A stretch of DNA of 21,261 nucleotides, from NCBI GenBank assembly GCA_948762645.1, contig CAQBRY010000020.1, positions 1 to 21,261 of the forward strand, in the 5' to 3' direction. The position numbers and the translations under genes were made by a program. Of the stretch, positions 1 through 8,162 are shown in pieces (within the stretch, counting starts at the first letter, position 1; the number at the start of each line of letters is the position of its first letter). Below the pieces are notes generated by a model. The model was not told the DNA's origin and did no database searches. It saw only the letters and a program-made list of their open reading frames with translations. Source of the stretch: an uncultured Eubacteriales bacterium (GTDB lineage: Bacteria; Bacillota; Clostridia; Oscillospirales; Acutalibacteraceae).

Positions 1-91
1 CAAAAGGTAATCCCATGACAATTCTTTTTTCTATCCCATAGTTCATTGCTATTCCGTTTATATACGCCTTAAAATGAAAGGATGTTCATAA

Positions 92-1816
92 GTGAAGCAG
101 TCAAGTATAATTAAAACATTAAATATATCAGACCAATTATTGTCAGATGAGAAAATAACAGCACTTTATTTAATACTTTCTTGCGACAACGAAAAGGAGG
201 ATAAAAGTAACAGCATATCAAATTAACGCAAACTATTAACCGATTTTGCAAATAAAAATGGGTTCAGAAATATTAAAGTATTTATTGATGATGGATTTTC
301 CAGAGTAACTTTTAACAGAAGTGGATTCAAAGAGCTTCTAGAGTTAATCGAGCAAGGCATGGTTTCATCTTTAATTGTTAAAGATATGTCAGGAATTGGA
401 AGAAATTATATAGAGGTTGAAAAATTAGCAGATTACATCTTTCCTATGTATAATGTGAGATTTATTGCATTAAACTATGGTGTTGATAGCGAAAAAAGAG
501 GATAACTTTACACCGTTTCGTAATATTATGAGCGAGTGGCACTGTAAAGACATGAGTCGAAAAATAAAGTGTACTTTACATCTTAAAAGCAAACAAGGTT
601 ACGCAGTCGATCATCCTCTGTATGGTTATAGATATGACGAAGATAAATAATAGACGATGAAGCATCCGAAATTGTGCGTCGAATTTTTAAGATGAGACTT
701 CAGGGTGAAAATGTAAATAGAATCGCCGAAAAGCTAAAAAGAGAAAAAATACTTATTCCATCTGTTTATGCTGCTGGAAAAGGTATTAAAAAAGCAGCAG
801 TAAAAGTTCCTTCAGGTGAATTTATATAGTATTGCGAAAGGGTTTGTATGATATTGACAAATCAGTCTTATGTTGGTAATGTAATAAATTTTAAGACTTA
901 TTCTAAATCTTGTAAGCTAAAAAAAGACTTGAAAATGCGAAAGAAAATTGGGAAATCCACAAAAATGTGCACGAACCGATTATAGACAGAATAGACTTTG
1001 AAAAAGTCCAAACTACCTTTAAGACTACAAAATGCAGAAAGCCTAAGAATGTCAAAAAAATATGTGTGCAGGATTTTTAAAATGTTCCGATTGTGGGGCA
1101 ATTTTAAACTATAAGTATGTTGTTGACAATTAATGATAATATCTATTTTCCTTTCAAAAATAAACGTACAAATAATGGACTTTGCAAAAAACGCATCACA
1201 TTCGGATTGATATGCTAAATCAAATCATGAAAAACACAATATTGCAGAAATTGTAAAGTTTGCAAACAACTTTGAGGATAAATTTGTAAAACTAGTCATT
1301 GATGAAAATTACAAAACAACTCAAGAAAGACAAAGGAAAAACAACGAAAACCTGAAAAAATGCTTGCAAGAGATAAAGAGATAGACGTTTGAAGAAAAAG
1401 TTTTTGGAAACCTCACAGATGAAGGGTTTAAAAAACTAACCTATAAATGTGAAGATGAACAGTCAGAACTTAAACAAAAAATTAAAAATCTAAAAACAAT
1501 AGTTTTAGAAAATAAAAAGCACGAGCTTGACATAAATGGCTTTTTGGATATTGTAAAAAGATATTCTGAGGTTCCCGATTTGAGCGTTAATATTTTAAGA
1601 CAAAATTATAGTTTATCATCGTGAAACAGTTGCTGGCATAACATCACAAAAATTGAGATTTTCTATAAGTTGATTGGTAGTATAAAAATTCCTAAGCTTT
1701 CTCGAAAAGAAAAATATCAGCTTATTAAATATTTTGATAGAACAAAAAAGAAAAAGTTGCTTGCTAACATTAAACATGTTTACAAACAACTTAAAATCCT
1801 TATTAAATCTATATAG
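92..1816 (+). pseudogene. Degenerate large serine recombinase (TndX/TnpX-like)
   Basis: Homology to a large serine recombinase can be followed across about 1.7 kb only by switching frames. From 92 the reading gives an N-terminal catalytic domain (ALYLILSCDNE, SNSISN, then FRNIKVFIDDGFSR, SSLIVKDMSGIGRNY, DYIFPMYNVRFIALNYGVDS). It is interrupted by a TAA at 224-226, where the family normally has a Gln codon, and by a frameshift at about 503. The continuation NFTPFRNIMSEWHCKDMSRK ends near 650. After another shift the recombinase domain follows (IIDDEASEIVRRIFKM, ILTNQSYVGN, NVHEPIIDR), then zinc-ribbon remains (FLKCSDCGAILNYKY, about 1075-1125) and a C-terminal DUF4368-like tail (YHRETVAGITSQKLRF, then FYKLIGSIKIPK in another frame) to the stop at 1814-1816. 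The catalytic Ser is still in LS, but the usual Arg two residues before it is Ile. At least four disruptions make an active enzyme very unlikely. It is probably the relic of an integrated conjugative or mobilizable element; no cargo genes are visible in this window. Confidence 0.85.
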
Positions 1817-1855
1817 TATTATAAAAACTTTCATGCCCTTTATAAAACGTCAGAC

Positions 1856-1942
1856 TGGTGCGAGAGACGGGATTTGAACCCACACGAAAATATTTTCGCT
1901 ACCCCCTCAAGATAGTGCGTCTACCAGTTCCGCCACTCTCGC
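1856..1942 (-). tRNA. tRNA-Leu (anticodon GAG)
   Basis: Read on the minus strand, this folds as a class II tRNA. The acceptor stem GCGAGAG/CTCTCGC pairs fully. The D-arm is GCGG...TGGTAGACGC. The anticodon stem is CTATC/GGTAG with loop TTGAGGG, giving anticodon GAG for Leu codons CUC/CUU. The long variable arm has its own stem (CGAAAA-TA-TTTTCG), as expected for Leu. The T-arm GTGGG-TTCAAAT-CCCGT relies on two wobble pairs. The CCA end is encoded (1856-1858). The gene stands alone, with a promoter at 1993-2022. Confidence 0.95.
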
Positions 1943-1992
1943 TAATCTATAAAAAATTTGATTCCTACTTAAAATAATTTCAAGCTTTTTTA

Positions 1993-2022
1993 AGTATACT
2001 ACAGTAATAATCTTCATGTCAA
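1993..2022 (-). promoter_or_regulatory. Promoter of the tRNA-Leu gene
   Basis: On the minus strand a perfect -35 TTGACA (2017-2022) is followed after 18 bp by TATACT (1993-1998). The expected start is near 1986, about 44 bases before the mature tRNA 5' end at 1942. This is a vegetative sigma-A type promoter. Confidence 0.75.
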
Positions 2023-2485
2023 TATTTTAATTAATATAAATTATATAAGTCTATGAATTACTTTTATTTTGTTCTCTAAACCAATAATATGTTTTAAAAA
2101 CATTATTAAGTAAAGTGTTATAAAGATTAAAATTTAGAAACAAAAATAAAAAATAATAATTTTCTTAATGTTTAAAATCCGTCGCAAAAATATATTACCT
2201 CAAAATCCCTTTATTATCTAATAATTTCTAAATTGTGAAATAGTTAACTTTGCTCTCATTTTCATAGTTATTTTCAACCTTATCGTCTATTTTAAAACAT
2301 ATTTAAGTAAACTTTCTATCAACTAAAATCTATAAAATACTAACTTTACAAATTATAAAAGTTCTGCCTTTAGCAAAAATTTTCATAAGAATTTATTTTT
2401 ATTAGTAAAATGGATAGATATTTTTCAATAATTTTCACGGTATTTTTTTTTCTCTAAAACTCAAAATAATTTAAAGAGTCTTAAC
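2023..2485. other. AT-rich gene-free stretch
   Basis: About 460 bp between the tRNA promoter and the ribosome binding site of spoIVB. It is very AT-rich, with no reading frame that looks coding and no convincing hairpin terminator or repeat array. The promoter of spoIVB must lie here. In relatives this gene is read in the forespore by sigma-F/sigma-G, but I could not place matching -35/-10 boxes with confidence. Confidence 0.5.
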
Positions 2486-2501
2486 AAGGGGTGAAAAAAC
2501 T

Positions 2502-3740
2502 GTGAAAAAAATTCTAAAAAAATCATTAGCTTCCGTAGCTATAATAGCTACTATTTTTTTGATTGGAAGTACTATAATTTCAAATAACATGCCTACTATT
2601 TATAATGCTAGTGAATGTTGCGAAATGAAACTTTCAGATAATTTTCCATTGTCTATAAAACCTATTAATTCTCCTTCTAAATATGAAAATAAATCTATAC
2701 TTAAGTCCCCAAAATACAAAGCCAATCTGACGTTACTTAATATAATTCCTATAAAATCCGTAGAAATAAATATAGTCGATGAAATAAAAGTAATGCCTTG
2801 CGGTACTCCTTTTGGCGTAAAAATATTTACTGAAGGAGCTATGGTAATAGAAACCTCAAATGTAAAATCTGAACATGGAATATGTAATCCGTCAAAGATA
2901 AGCGGGATTAAAAAAGGTGACACAATTATAAAAATAAATGACTTTGAAATAAGAAATAATGAAGACCTTGCTTATCAAATAGAACACAGTGGCGGTACTC
3001 CATTAAACGTTACATTAAATAGAAATAAATCTGAAATCCATACGCAAATAACCCCTATAAAATCCATAGACGATCAGAATTACAAAATAGGAGTATGGGT
3101 CAGAGACAGCTCGGCAGGTATAGGTACAGTCACTTTCTACGATAAAAATCAAAAAACATTTTCAGGATTAGGTCATGGAATTTGCGATATAGATACTGAA
3201 GAAATTCTTCCGTTGTCTTACGGAGATGTAGTAAATGCAAAAATAAATAACGTATGCAAAGGAATCAAGGGTGTTCCAGGACAACTCAAAGGCTGCTTTA
3301 CAGACTTTAAACCTATTGGTCAGTTAAAGGCAAATACAGAAACAGGCGTATACGGTTATTTAAATATTCCTCCTTGCAATAATCAGGAAATAAGTCTTGC
3401 CATGAAACAAAATGTAAAAACCGGTCCGGCGAAAATCATTTGTACTGTTTCCTCAGAAGGTCCAAAATACTACAACATAAATATCGACAGTATAAATTAC
3501 AATGAAAAAAATCCTACTAAAAACCTACTAATTTCCATAAAAGACGAAAACCTAATATCTAAAACCGGAGGAATAGTTCAAGGAATGAGCGGAAGTCCAA
3601 TTATTCAAAATAATACTTTAGTCGGAGCAATTACACACGTATTTATAAATGATCCTCAAAAGGGATATGGAATATTTGCAGAGACCATGGTAAAGGACTG
3701 TGATAAAATTTTTGGTTCTATTTACAAAAATGTGGCCTAA
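2502..3740 (+). CDS. spoIVB: SpoIVB, sporulation serine peptidase (family S55)
   Basis: SpoIVB is made in the forespore and crosses into the intermembrane space. There it cleaves SpoIVFA, which releases processing of pro-sigma-K by SpoIVFB; this is known from Bacillus. The 412-residue protein has one N-terminal membrane helix or signal anchor (residues 8-27), a PDZ domain around 100-185 (GIKKGDTIIKIN, then GGTPLNVTLNR), and an S55 peptidase domain from about 195. The catalytic triad seen in B. subtilis (His, Asp, Ser) is present as His225 in GLGHGICD, Asp348 in KDEN and Ser363 in GMSGSPI; Asp to Ser spacing is 15, as in Bacillus from memory. The GTG start at 2502 is supported by AAGGGGTG at 2486-2493. 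Length is close to the usual 420-430. It is followed directly by spo0A, the widely conserved order. No truncation is visible. Confidence 0.96.
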   Translation: MKKILKKSLASVAIIATIFLIGSTIISNNMPTIYNASECCEMKLSDNFPLSIKPINSPSKYENKSILKSPKYKANLTLLNIIPIKSVEINIVDEIKVMPCGTPFGVKIFTEGAMVIETSNVKSEHGICNPSKISGIKKGDTIIKINDFEIRNNEDLAYQIEHSGGTPLNVTLNRNKSEIHTQITPIKSIDDQNYKIGVWVRDSSAGIGTVTFYDKNQKTFSGLGHGICDIDTEEILPLSYGDVVNAKINNVCKGIKGVPGQLKGCFTDFKPIGQLKANTETGVYGYLNIPPCNNQEISLAMKQNVKTGPAKIICTVSSEGPKYYNINIDSINYNEKNPTKNLLISIKDENLISKTGGIVQGMSGSPIIQNNTLVGAITHVFINDPQKGYGIFAETMVKDCDKIFGSIYKNVA

Positions 3741-3796
3741 TTTTCACATAAAAAATTATAAATCCGCTGATTTTGACTTTTATTCCTAAAAAACTA

Positions 3797-3825
3797 TTTA
3801 CATTTTTTTCCATAAATGGTAATAT
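3797..3825 (+). promoter_or_regulatory. Promoter upstream of spo0A
   Basis: TTTACA (3797-3802), a 17-bp spacer, then TAATAT (3820-3825), a close match to a vegetative promoter, with the start codon about 40 bp further on. The spacer contains the inverted repeat CCAT-AA-ATGG (3810-3819), which could be a binding site. I saw no clear 0A box or sigma-H promoter, although spo0A of Bacillus has both. Confidence 0.55.
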
Positions 3826-3866
3826 GGTGAAAAATAACTTAAAGTTAATTTAGGAGGATACCAAAA

Positions 3867-4673
3867 ATGAATGAGCATAAATTAAAAGCTATAATATCCC
3901 AGTCTATAAAAGACATTGGCACCAATATTTACGATATATTCGCAACAAACAATATAAACGTAAAATTCGTGGCTAAAGACGGATTTCAAATTTTAGAGAC
4001 TATTGAAAATGATATTCCGGATATAGTGATATTAGATCTTTTTCTATCTAAAATAGATGCTATTGGTATAATAAAATCTTTGAAAAAAAGCGAAAAATTT
4101 AATAGCATTAAATTTATAGTGGCATCAAACTTCTCTAACAAAATAATAGAAAAAGAAATCGTTAACTGCGGTGCTGACTATTTTATTTTAAAGCCTTTCA
4201 ATTATACAACTCTAATTGAAATAATTAAGAGGGTATGCAGTTGTGAAAACAAAGTATCTAATAGCCCAGAAGAAAGCAAAAATGATGCACTAAACGGTAT
4301 ACCTCAAAGCTATAACAATGAGCTCGAACTAGAAGTAACTAAAATCTTACATCAAATAGGAGTTCCGGCACATATTAAAGGGTATAATTATTTAAGGTAT
4401 TCTATAATGATGTCTATTAACACTCCAAGCATAATAAACACTGTAACAAAAGTGCTTTACCCTTCCGTAGCCATAAGCTTTTCCACTACAGCATCAAGAG
4501 TAGAACGAGCAATAAGACATGCTATCGAAGTAGCTTGGGACCGCGGTGATATCGAAATACTAAATTCCTATTTCGGGTATACAATTCACAACTCCAGGGG
4601 CAAACCGACAAATTCAGAATTTATCGCAATGATCAGTGATAAAATAAGACTTCAAATGAAATCTGCCAGTTAG
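3867..4673 (+). CDS. spo0A: Spo0A, sporulation master response regulator (atypical receiver)
   Basis: Spo0A is the transcription factor that commits cells to sporulation; phosphorylation of the receiver normally switches on DNA binding. The C-terminal effector domain (about 155-265) is highly conserved: GVPAHIKGYNYLR, then the recognition region SRVERAIRHAIEVAWDRGD, then GKPTNSEFIAMISDKIRL. The N-terminal receiver (1-125) keeps the phospho-acceptor Asp57 (VILDLF), Ser87 at the switch Thr position, and Lys109 in FILKPF. However, the two acidic residues that hold Mg2+ near the N-terminus (ADD in B. subtilis) align with SQS (11-13), and the usual MP after the acceptor site is LS. Phosphorylation by the normal chemistry is therefore doubtful. 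Length 268 is typical. The start is fixed by TAGGAGG at 3851-3857. The gene has its own promoter, follows spoIVB and converges on the XRE gene 16 bp away. Identity is certain; the mode of control is not. Confidence 0.95.
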   Translation: MNEHKLKAIISQSIKDIGTNIYDIFATNNINVKFVAKDGFQILETIENDIPDIVILDLFLSKIDAIGIIKSLKKSEKFNSIKFIVASNFSNKIIEKEIVNCGADYFILKPFNYTTLIEIIKRVCSCENKVSNSPEESKNDALNGIPQSYNNELELEVTKILHQIGVPAHIKGYNYLRYSIMMSINTPSIINTVTKVLYPSVAISFSTTASRVERAIRHAIEVAWDRGDIEILNSYFGYTIHNSRGKPTNSEFIAMISDKIRLQMKSAS

Positions 4674-4689
4674 TTAATGCAATCTTTAC

Positions 4690-5079
4690 TTACTTGTCTT
4701 TATATCTTTTTATTATTTCTTCTCTTATTTCTTCTTTTTTTTCAGGTGAAAGTAACCTATAGTACAAAATTATTTCCTGTTCTTTTTTAGTGAGATTATA
4801 CATATAATTAGAGCCACTACTTAGATTATTACAGGGAAAATTTGAGTCATGTAGGTTATTTTGTGTTTCTGATTCGGACTCCAAAATATCTTCATAATTT
4901 ACGTTAAATATTTTACATAGCTTCATAACATTGTTTATGTCGGGTTTAATTCTTCCTGACTCATAATAGGCATAAGTAGATCTATCTATTTCCAAGAGTT
5001 CGGCAAGTCTTTTTTGAGTATAGCCACACTCTTTTCTATACTTCTTTATTTTATCACTAATAATTTTAATCCCCTCCAT
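4690..5079 (-). CDS. XRE-family transcriptional regulator
   Basis: A 129-residue protein with an N-terminal Cro/CI-type helix-turn-helix (residues about 8-65). GYTQKRLAELLEIDRSTYAYYESGRIKPD is a textbook XRE pattern, shown here as consecutive motifs GYTQKRLAELL and RSTYAYYESG. A polar linker (70-90) follows, then a helical tail (LTKKEQEIILYYRLLSPEKK) like the dimerisation tail of SinR-type or phage-type regulators. No enzymatic domain is present. The ATG at 5077-5079 has no Shine-Dalgarno sequence before it; a GGAGGGG string lies inside codons 2-3. The message may be leaderless or may start further in. An imperfect palindrome touches the start codon (5081-5097), a plausible autoregulatory operator. 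It lies between spo0A (convergent) and pyrH (divergent). Its target is unknown; a role in sporulation or transition-state control is only a guess from position. Confidence 0.85.
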   Translation of the reverse strand: MEGIKIISDKIKKYRKECGYTQKRLAELLEIDRSTYAYYESGRIKPDINNVMKLCKIFNVNYEDILESESETQNNLHDSNFPCNNLSSGSNYMYNLTKKEQEIILYYRLLSPEKKEEIREEIIKRYKDK

Positions 5080-5080
5080 A

Positions 5081-5097
5081 AACTTAAATTTAAAGTT
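5081..5097. promoter_or_regulatory. Possible operator at the XRE gene start
   Basis: AACTTAAATTTAAAGTT reads almost the same on both strands (AACTTTAAATTTAAGTT). It lies immediately upstream of the XRE start codon, where an autorepressor could block transcription or initiation. It is all A/T apart from one C and one G, so chance is a real alternative. Confidence 0.3.
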
Positions 5098-5211
5098 ATA
5101 CTATAATATGCTATCAAAATTTTTTGCTTCAAACAAGTAAAAAAAAATTTTAAATTCCATATTCCTACTCATACTTTTATCTCCCTATAAAATTAAAATC
5201 TCATATACATG

Positions 5212-5240
5212 TTTACATATTTAACTGATTATTGTAAAAT
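5212..5240 (+). promoter_or_regulatory. Promoter of the pyrH operon
   Basis: TTTACA (5212-5217), a 17-bp spacer, TAAAAT (5235-5240). It lies inside the longest possible upstream extension of the pyrH frame, which argues that translation starts downstream at 5278. In many Firmicutes pyrH is read from an rpsB-tsf operon; here that pair is absent upstream and this promoter would serve the run starting with pyrH. Confidence 0.6.
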
Positions 5241-5277
5241 ATTATGGATTTTAAAATTGGTTTTGGGAGTGTTTTTT

Positions 5278-5985
5278 TTGGAATCCAAATACAAAAGAAT
5301 TTTACTTAAAATAAGTGGAGAATCACTTTCCGGAAATAAAAAAAGCGGCATAGATTTTGACGAAGTATTAAAAATTGGAGAATCAATTAAAAAATGCACA
5401 GAGCTTGGAATACAAATTGGAGTAGTAGTAGGAGGAGGAAATTTTTGGCGCGGCAGAAGCAGCGGCAAAATGGACCGTACTCGAGCAGACCACATGGGTA
5501 TGATGGCAACTGTAATAAACTCTTTGGGTCTTGCTGATGCTTTAGAACAGTTAAATTTAGATGTAAGGGTACAAACTGCAATTTCAATGCAACAAATAGC
5601 AGAACCTTACATAAGAAATAAAGCTGTAAGACATCTAGAAAAAGGAAGGATCGTAATTTTTGGTTGCGGAACCGGAAGTCCGTTTTTCTCTACCGACACG
5701 GCTGCATCATTAAGAGCTGCCGAAATAGGTGCACAAATAATATTTAAAGCTACAAACACTGACGGTATATATGACAGCGATCCTGCTACCAATAAAAATG
5801 CAAAAAAATACGACTATATAACTTATGAAAAAATACTAAGCAAAGACCTAAAAGTAATGGATAGTACCGCAACATCAATGTGCAAAGATAATAATATACC
5901 TATATTAGTATTTAGCATCAAAGATCCTCAAAATATTGTTAGAGCTGCTAAAGGTGAGATAATAGGAACAATCGTAAAATCTTAA
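5278..5985 (+). CDS. pyrH: Uridylate kinase (UMP kinase)
   Basis: PyrH phosphorylates UMP to UDP with ATP, the step that feeds UTP and CTP synthesis; bacterial PyrH is a hexamer of the amino-acid-kinase fold. Family motifs are all present: KYKRILLKISGESL at the N-terminus, GVVVGGGNFWRG (phosphate-binding glycine loop), DRTRADHMGMMATVIN, GTGSPFFSTDTAASLRA and KVMDSTA. I chose the TTG at 5278 because homologues begin just before KYKR, GGGAG lies 8 bases upstream (5265-5269), and the promoter at 5212-5240 would otherwise be inside the gene. A frame open from ATG 5209 would add 23 hydrophobic residues not found in the family. The resulting 235 residues is the usual length. frr follows after 22 bp. 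Confidence 0.95.
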   Translation: MESKYKRILLKISGESLSGNKKSGIDFDEVLKIGESIKKCTELGIQIGVVVGGGNFWRGRSSGKMDRTRADHMGMMATVINSLGLADALEQLNLDVRVQTAISMQQIAEPYIRNKAVRHLEKGRIVIFGCGTGSPFFSTDTAASLRAAEIGAQIIFKATNTDGIYDSDPATNKNAKKYDYITYEKILSKDLKVMDSTATSMCKDNNIPILVFSIKDPQNIVRAAKGEIIGTIVKS

Positions 5986-6007
5986 ATTATAAAGGGAGAA
6001 AATATTT

Positions 6008-6562
6008 ATGAACGAACTTTTTGAAAATGCTAAAAATAAAATGAACAAAACATTGGAATCATTGTCATCAGAATATATATCAATAAGAGCTGGAAGAGCA
6101 AATCCCTCAATACTCGACAAAATAACCGTAGACTACTACGGTACACCAACACCGATAAATCAAGTTGCATCAATATCAGTAACAGAAGCAAGAATACTCA
6201 CAGTACAGCCCTGGGACGCCTCAATAACCAGTGCTATAGAAAAAGCAATTCAAAAATCAGACGTAGGAATAAATCCTCAATCTGACGGAAAAGTAATAAG
6301 AATAATCTTCCCTCAACTTACGGAAGACCGCAGAAAAGAAATATCTAAAGATATATCAAAAATGGCTGAAGAATCTAAAATATCGATAAGAAACGTAAGA
6401 AGGGACGTCCTCGATAAATTAAAATCTATGAAAAAAAATTCTGAAATAACCGAAGATGATTTAAAACACGGTGAAAAGAAAGCTCAAGATCTGACTGATA
6501 AATTTTGCTCAGAAATTGACTCTCTATGTGAAAAGAAAACTAAACAAATTCTAGAACTATAA
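6008..6562 (+). CDS. frr: Ribosome recycling factor
   Basis: RRF works with EF-G to split the post-termination ribosome so subunits can be reused. The 184-residue length is standard. Recognisable stretches are the N-terminal helix ending in SIRAGRANPSILD, the beta-rich domain II (VDYYGTPTPINQVASI, LTVQPWD, GINPQSDGKVIRI), PQLTEDRRKE, and the C-terminal helix with RRDVLDKLK. The start ATG follows AAAGGGAG. It sits in the standard pyrH-frr pair, co-transcribed with pyrH. Nothing odd is visible. Confidence 0.97.
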   Translation: MNELFENAKNKMNKTLESLSSEYISIRAGRANPSILDKITVDYYGTPTPINQVASISVTEARILTVQPWDASITSAIEKAIQKSDVGINPQSDGKVIRIIFPQLTEDRRKEISKDISKMAEESKISIRNVRRDVLDKLKSMKKNSEITEDDLKHGEKKAQDLTDKFCSEIDSLCEKKTKQILEL

Positions 6563-6591
6563 TTTAGTATTAATGAAAGAGATCTATTAAT

Positions 6592-7320
6592 ATGTCAACT
6601 TATCAAAATAGTAACCAAAGTATCTCCCTCCCAAATCATATTGGAATTATTATGGACGGAAACGGCAGATGGGCAAAAAAACGAGGTCTTCCCAGAAAAA
6701 TAGGTCATAATATGGGTGCTAAAAATTTTAAAAATATTACAAAATACTGTAGTAAAATAGGTATAAAATATCTTAGCGTATTTGCCTTTTCAACGGAAAA
6801 TTGGAAAAGACCTCAGTCTGAAATATCACATCTAATGGGAATATTTAAGCAGTATCTTGAAGATGCAATATCTGAATTTCATAGTGAAAATATAAAAATT
6901 AAATTTATAGGAGATACTTCAGTTTTTGCTGAAGATATAAAAAATTTAATTCAAAAAATCCAGTCTGAATCTGAAAATAATACCGGCATGGTACTAAATA
7001 TTGCCATGAATTACGGCGGAAGAGCTGAAATAATAAATGCTACTAAAAAAATTGTTAAAGATGTAAAAGATGGAAAAATAAACTTTGAAGATATTTCAGA
7101 AGAAATGTTTTCAAATAATCTATATACTGTCGGCCAACCAGATATAGACCTAATAATTAGACCAAGCGGAGAATACAGAATATCTAATTTTTTCTTATGG
7201 CAATCGGCGTATGCCGAATTAATTGTCATGGATGTTTTATGGCCGGACTTTAAAACTTATGATTTAAATCATGCTTTGGAAATATACTCGAGTCGAAATA
7301 GACGCTTTGGAGGTATTTAA
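6592..7320 (+). CDS. uppS: Undecaprenyl diphosphate synthase (cis-prenyltransferase)
   Basis: UppS adds eight isopentenyl units to farnesyl diphosphate to make the C55 lipid carrier for peptidoglycan and wall polymers. The 242-residue protein has every conserved region: HIGIIMDGNGRWAKKRG with catalytic Asp22, GAKNF and FAFSTENWKRP, MNYGGRAEI, and the C-terminal IRPSGEYRISNFFLWQSAYAE, which holds the Mg2+/diphosphate-binding Arg and Glu residues. GAAAGAG upstream serves as a modest ribosome binding site. The stop codon is directly followed by the cdsA start, so the two are likely translationally coupled. The substrate is made by the MEP pathway, two enzymes of which are coded downstream. Confidence 0.97.
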   Translation: MSTYQNSNQSISLPNHIGIIMDGNGRWAKKRGLPRKIGHNMGAKNFKNITKYCSKIGIKYLSVFAFSTENWKRPQSEISHLMGIFKQYLEDAISEFHSENIKIKFIGDTSVFAEDIKNLIQKIQSESENNTGMVLNIAMNYGGRAEIINATKKIVKDVKDGKINFEDISEEMFSNNLYTVGQPDIDLIIRPSGEYRISNFFLWQSAYAELIVMDVLWPDFKTYDLNHALEIYSSRNRRFGGI

Positions 7321-8139
7321 TTGCATACAAGAATAATATCAGGAGTTTTAGGTGCTATATTCGTTTTCGCCGTACTTGCTTTTAACACTCAGTTTGTACT
7401 GCTAATAAATATTTTGTTGTCTATAATATCTCTTCTTTCAGTATCTGAAATATTTAATGTAATGGGCATATCTAAAATAAAATCGGTAACTATACCTACC
7501 CTTTTATTTGCAAGTATAGTTCCTTTATTTAATATTTCCATGGTTCACCACATATGCTGGTATATATATACTATTGTCATATTTTTTGTGATGATATTAA
7601 ACAAGTCTTTAAAACTCAAAGACATTTCACTTATATACATGATGGCAGTAGTTATAACATTTTCTATTAGCAATGTAGTATCTCTGAGAGACTACGGCCA
7701 AGAATACGGTAGTTTCTATGTACTTTTAACTTTATCGGTTGCCTGGTTTTCAGATACAGGGGCATATTTTTTTGGAAAGTACTTTGGTAAAAATAAGTTA
7801 TGCCCTAATATAAGTCCTAAAAAAACTTTTGAAGGATTTTTTGGAGGTATTTTTATTTGTATAGTTTCAGTAATGCTCATAGGCTTTATATTTAACAATT
7901 TCATATTCTCTGAAAAATCTCACATAAATTACTTTATATTATTTATATTAGGTCTTATAGGGTCGCCAATATCTGCGCTCGGAGATTTATGTTTTTCCGT
8001 TATAAAAAGGAATTGCCATGTTAAAGATTTCGGAAACGTAATTCCAGGGCACGGAGGAATTTTAGACAGGTTCGATAGCGTAATATTCGTAGCTCCATAT
8101 ACATACTTCTTCTTACAATTTTTATCTGTTATATCATAA
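7321..8139 (+). CDS. cdsA: Phosphatidate cytidylyltransferase (CDP-diacylglycerol synthase)
   Basis: CdsA makes CDP-diacylglycerol from phosphatidate and CTP at the membrane, the precursor of phosphatidylglycerol and other phospholipids. The 272-residue protein is mostly membrane-spanning (about seven to eight hydrophobic segments). It carries WFSDTGAYFFGKYFGK and SPKKTFEGFFGG in the middle and the family signature near the C-terminus: S226...KR(229-230)...KD(235-236)...GHGGILDR(243-250)FDS. Translation starts at a TTG that immediately follows the uppS stop; GGAGG at 7309-7313, inside the end of uppS, is 7 bases away. Homologues usually begin with a similar MxTRIISG stretch, which supports this start. 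Confidence 0.95.
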   Translation: MHTRIISGVLGAIFVFAVLAFNTQFVLLINILLSIISLLSVSEIFNVMGISKIKSVTIPTLLFASIVPLFNISMVHHICWYIYTIVIFFVMILNKSLKLKDISLIYMMAVVITFSISNVVSLRDYGQEYGSFYVLLTLSVAWFSDTGAYFFGKYFGKNKLCPNISPKKTFEGFFGGIFICIVSVMLIGFIFNNFIFSEKSHINYFILFILGLIGSPISALGDLCFSVIKRNCHVKDFGNVIPGHGGILDRFDSVIFVAPYTYFFLQFLSVIS

Positions 8140-8162
8140 TTTCAAGAAAAGAGTTGCTTTAT

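Noticed and set aside
1..46. Minus-strand frame MNYGIEKRIVMGLPF running off the left edge
   Set aside because: Only 15 codons and a weak ribosome binding site; it might be the start of a gene to the left but cannot be supported.
2023..2485. Sigma-F/G promoter for spoIVB
   Set aside because: Several loose matches exist in this AT-rich stretch, but none has both boxes at the right spacing.
5209..5277. Upstream start (ATG 5209) for pyrH
   Set aside because: The added residues are hydrophobic and unlike the family, and a promoter lies within this segment.
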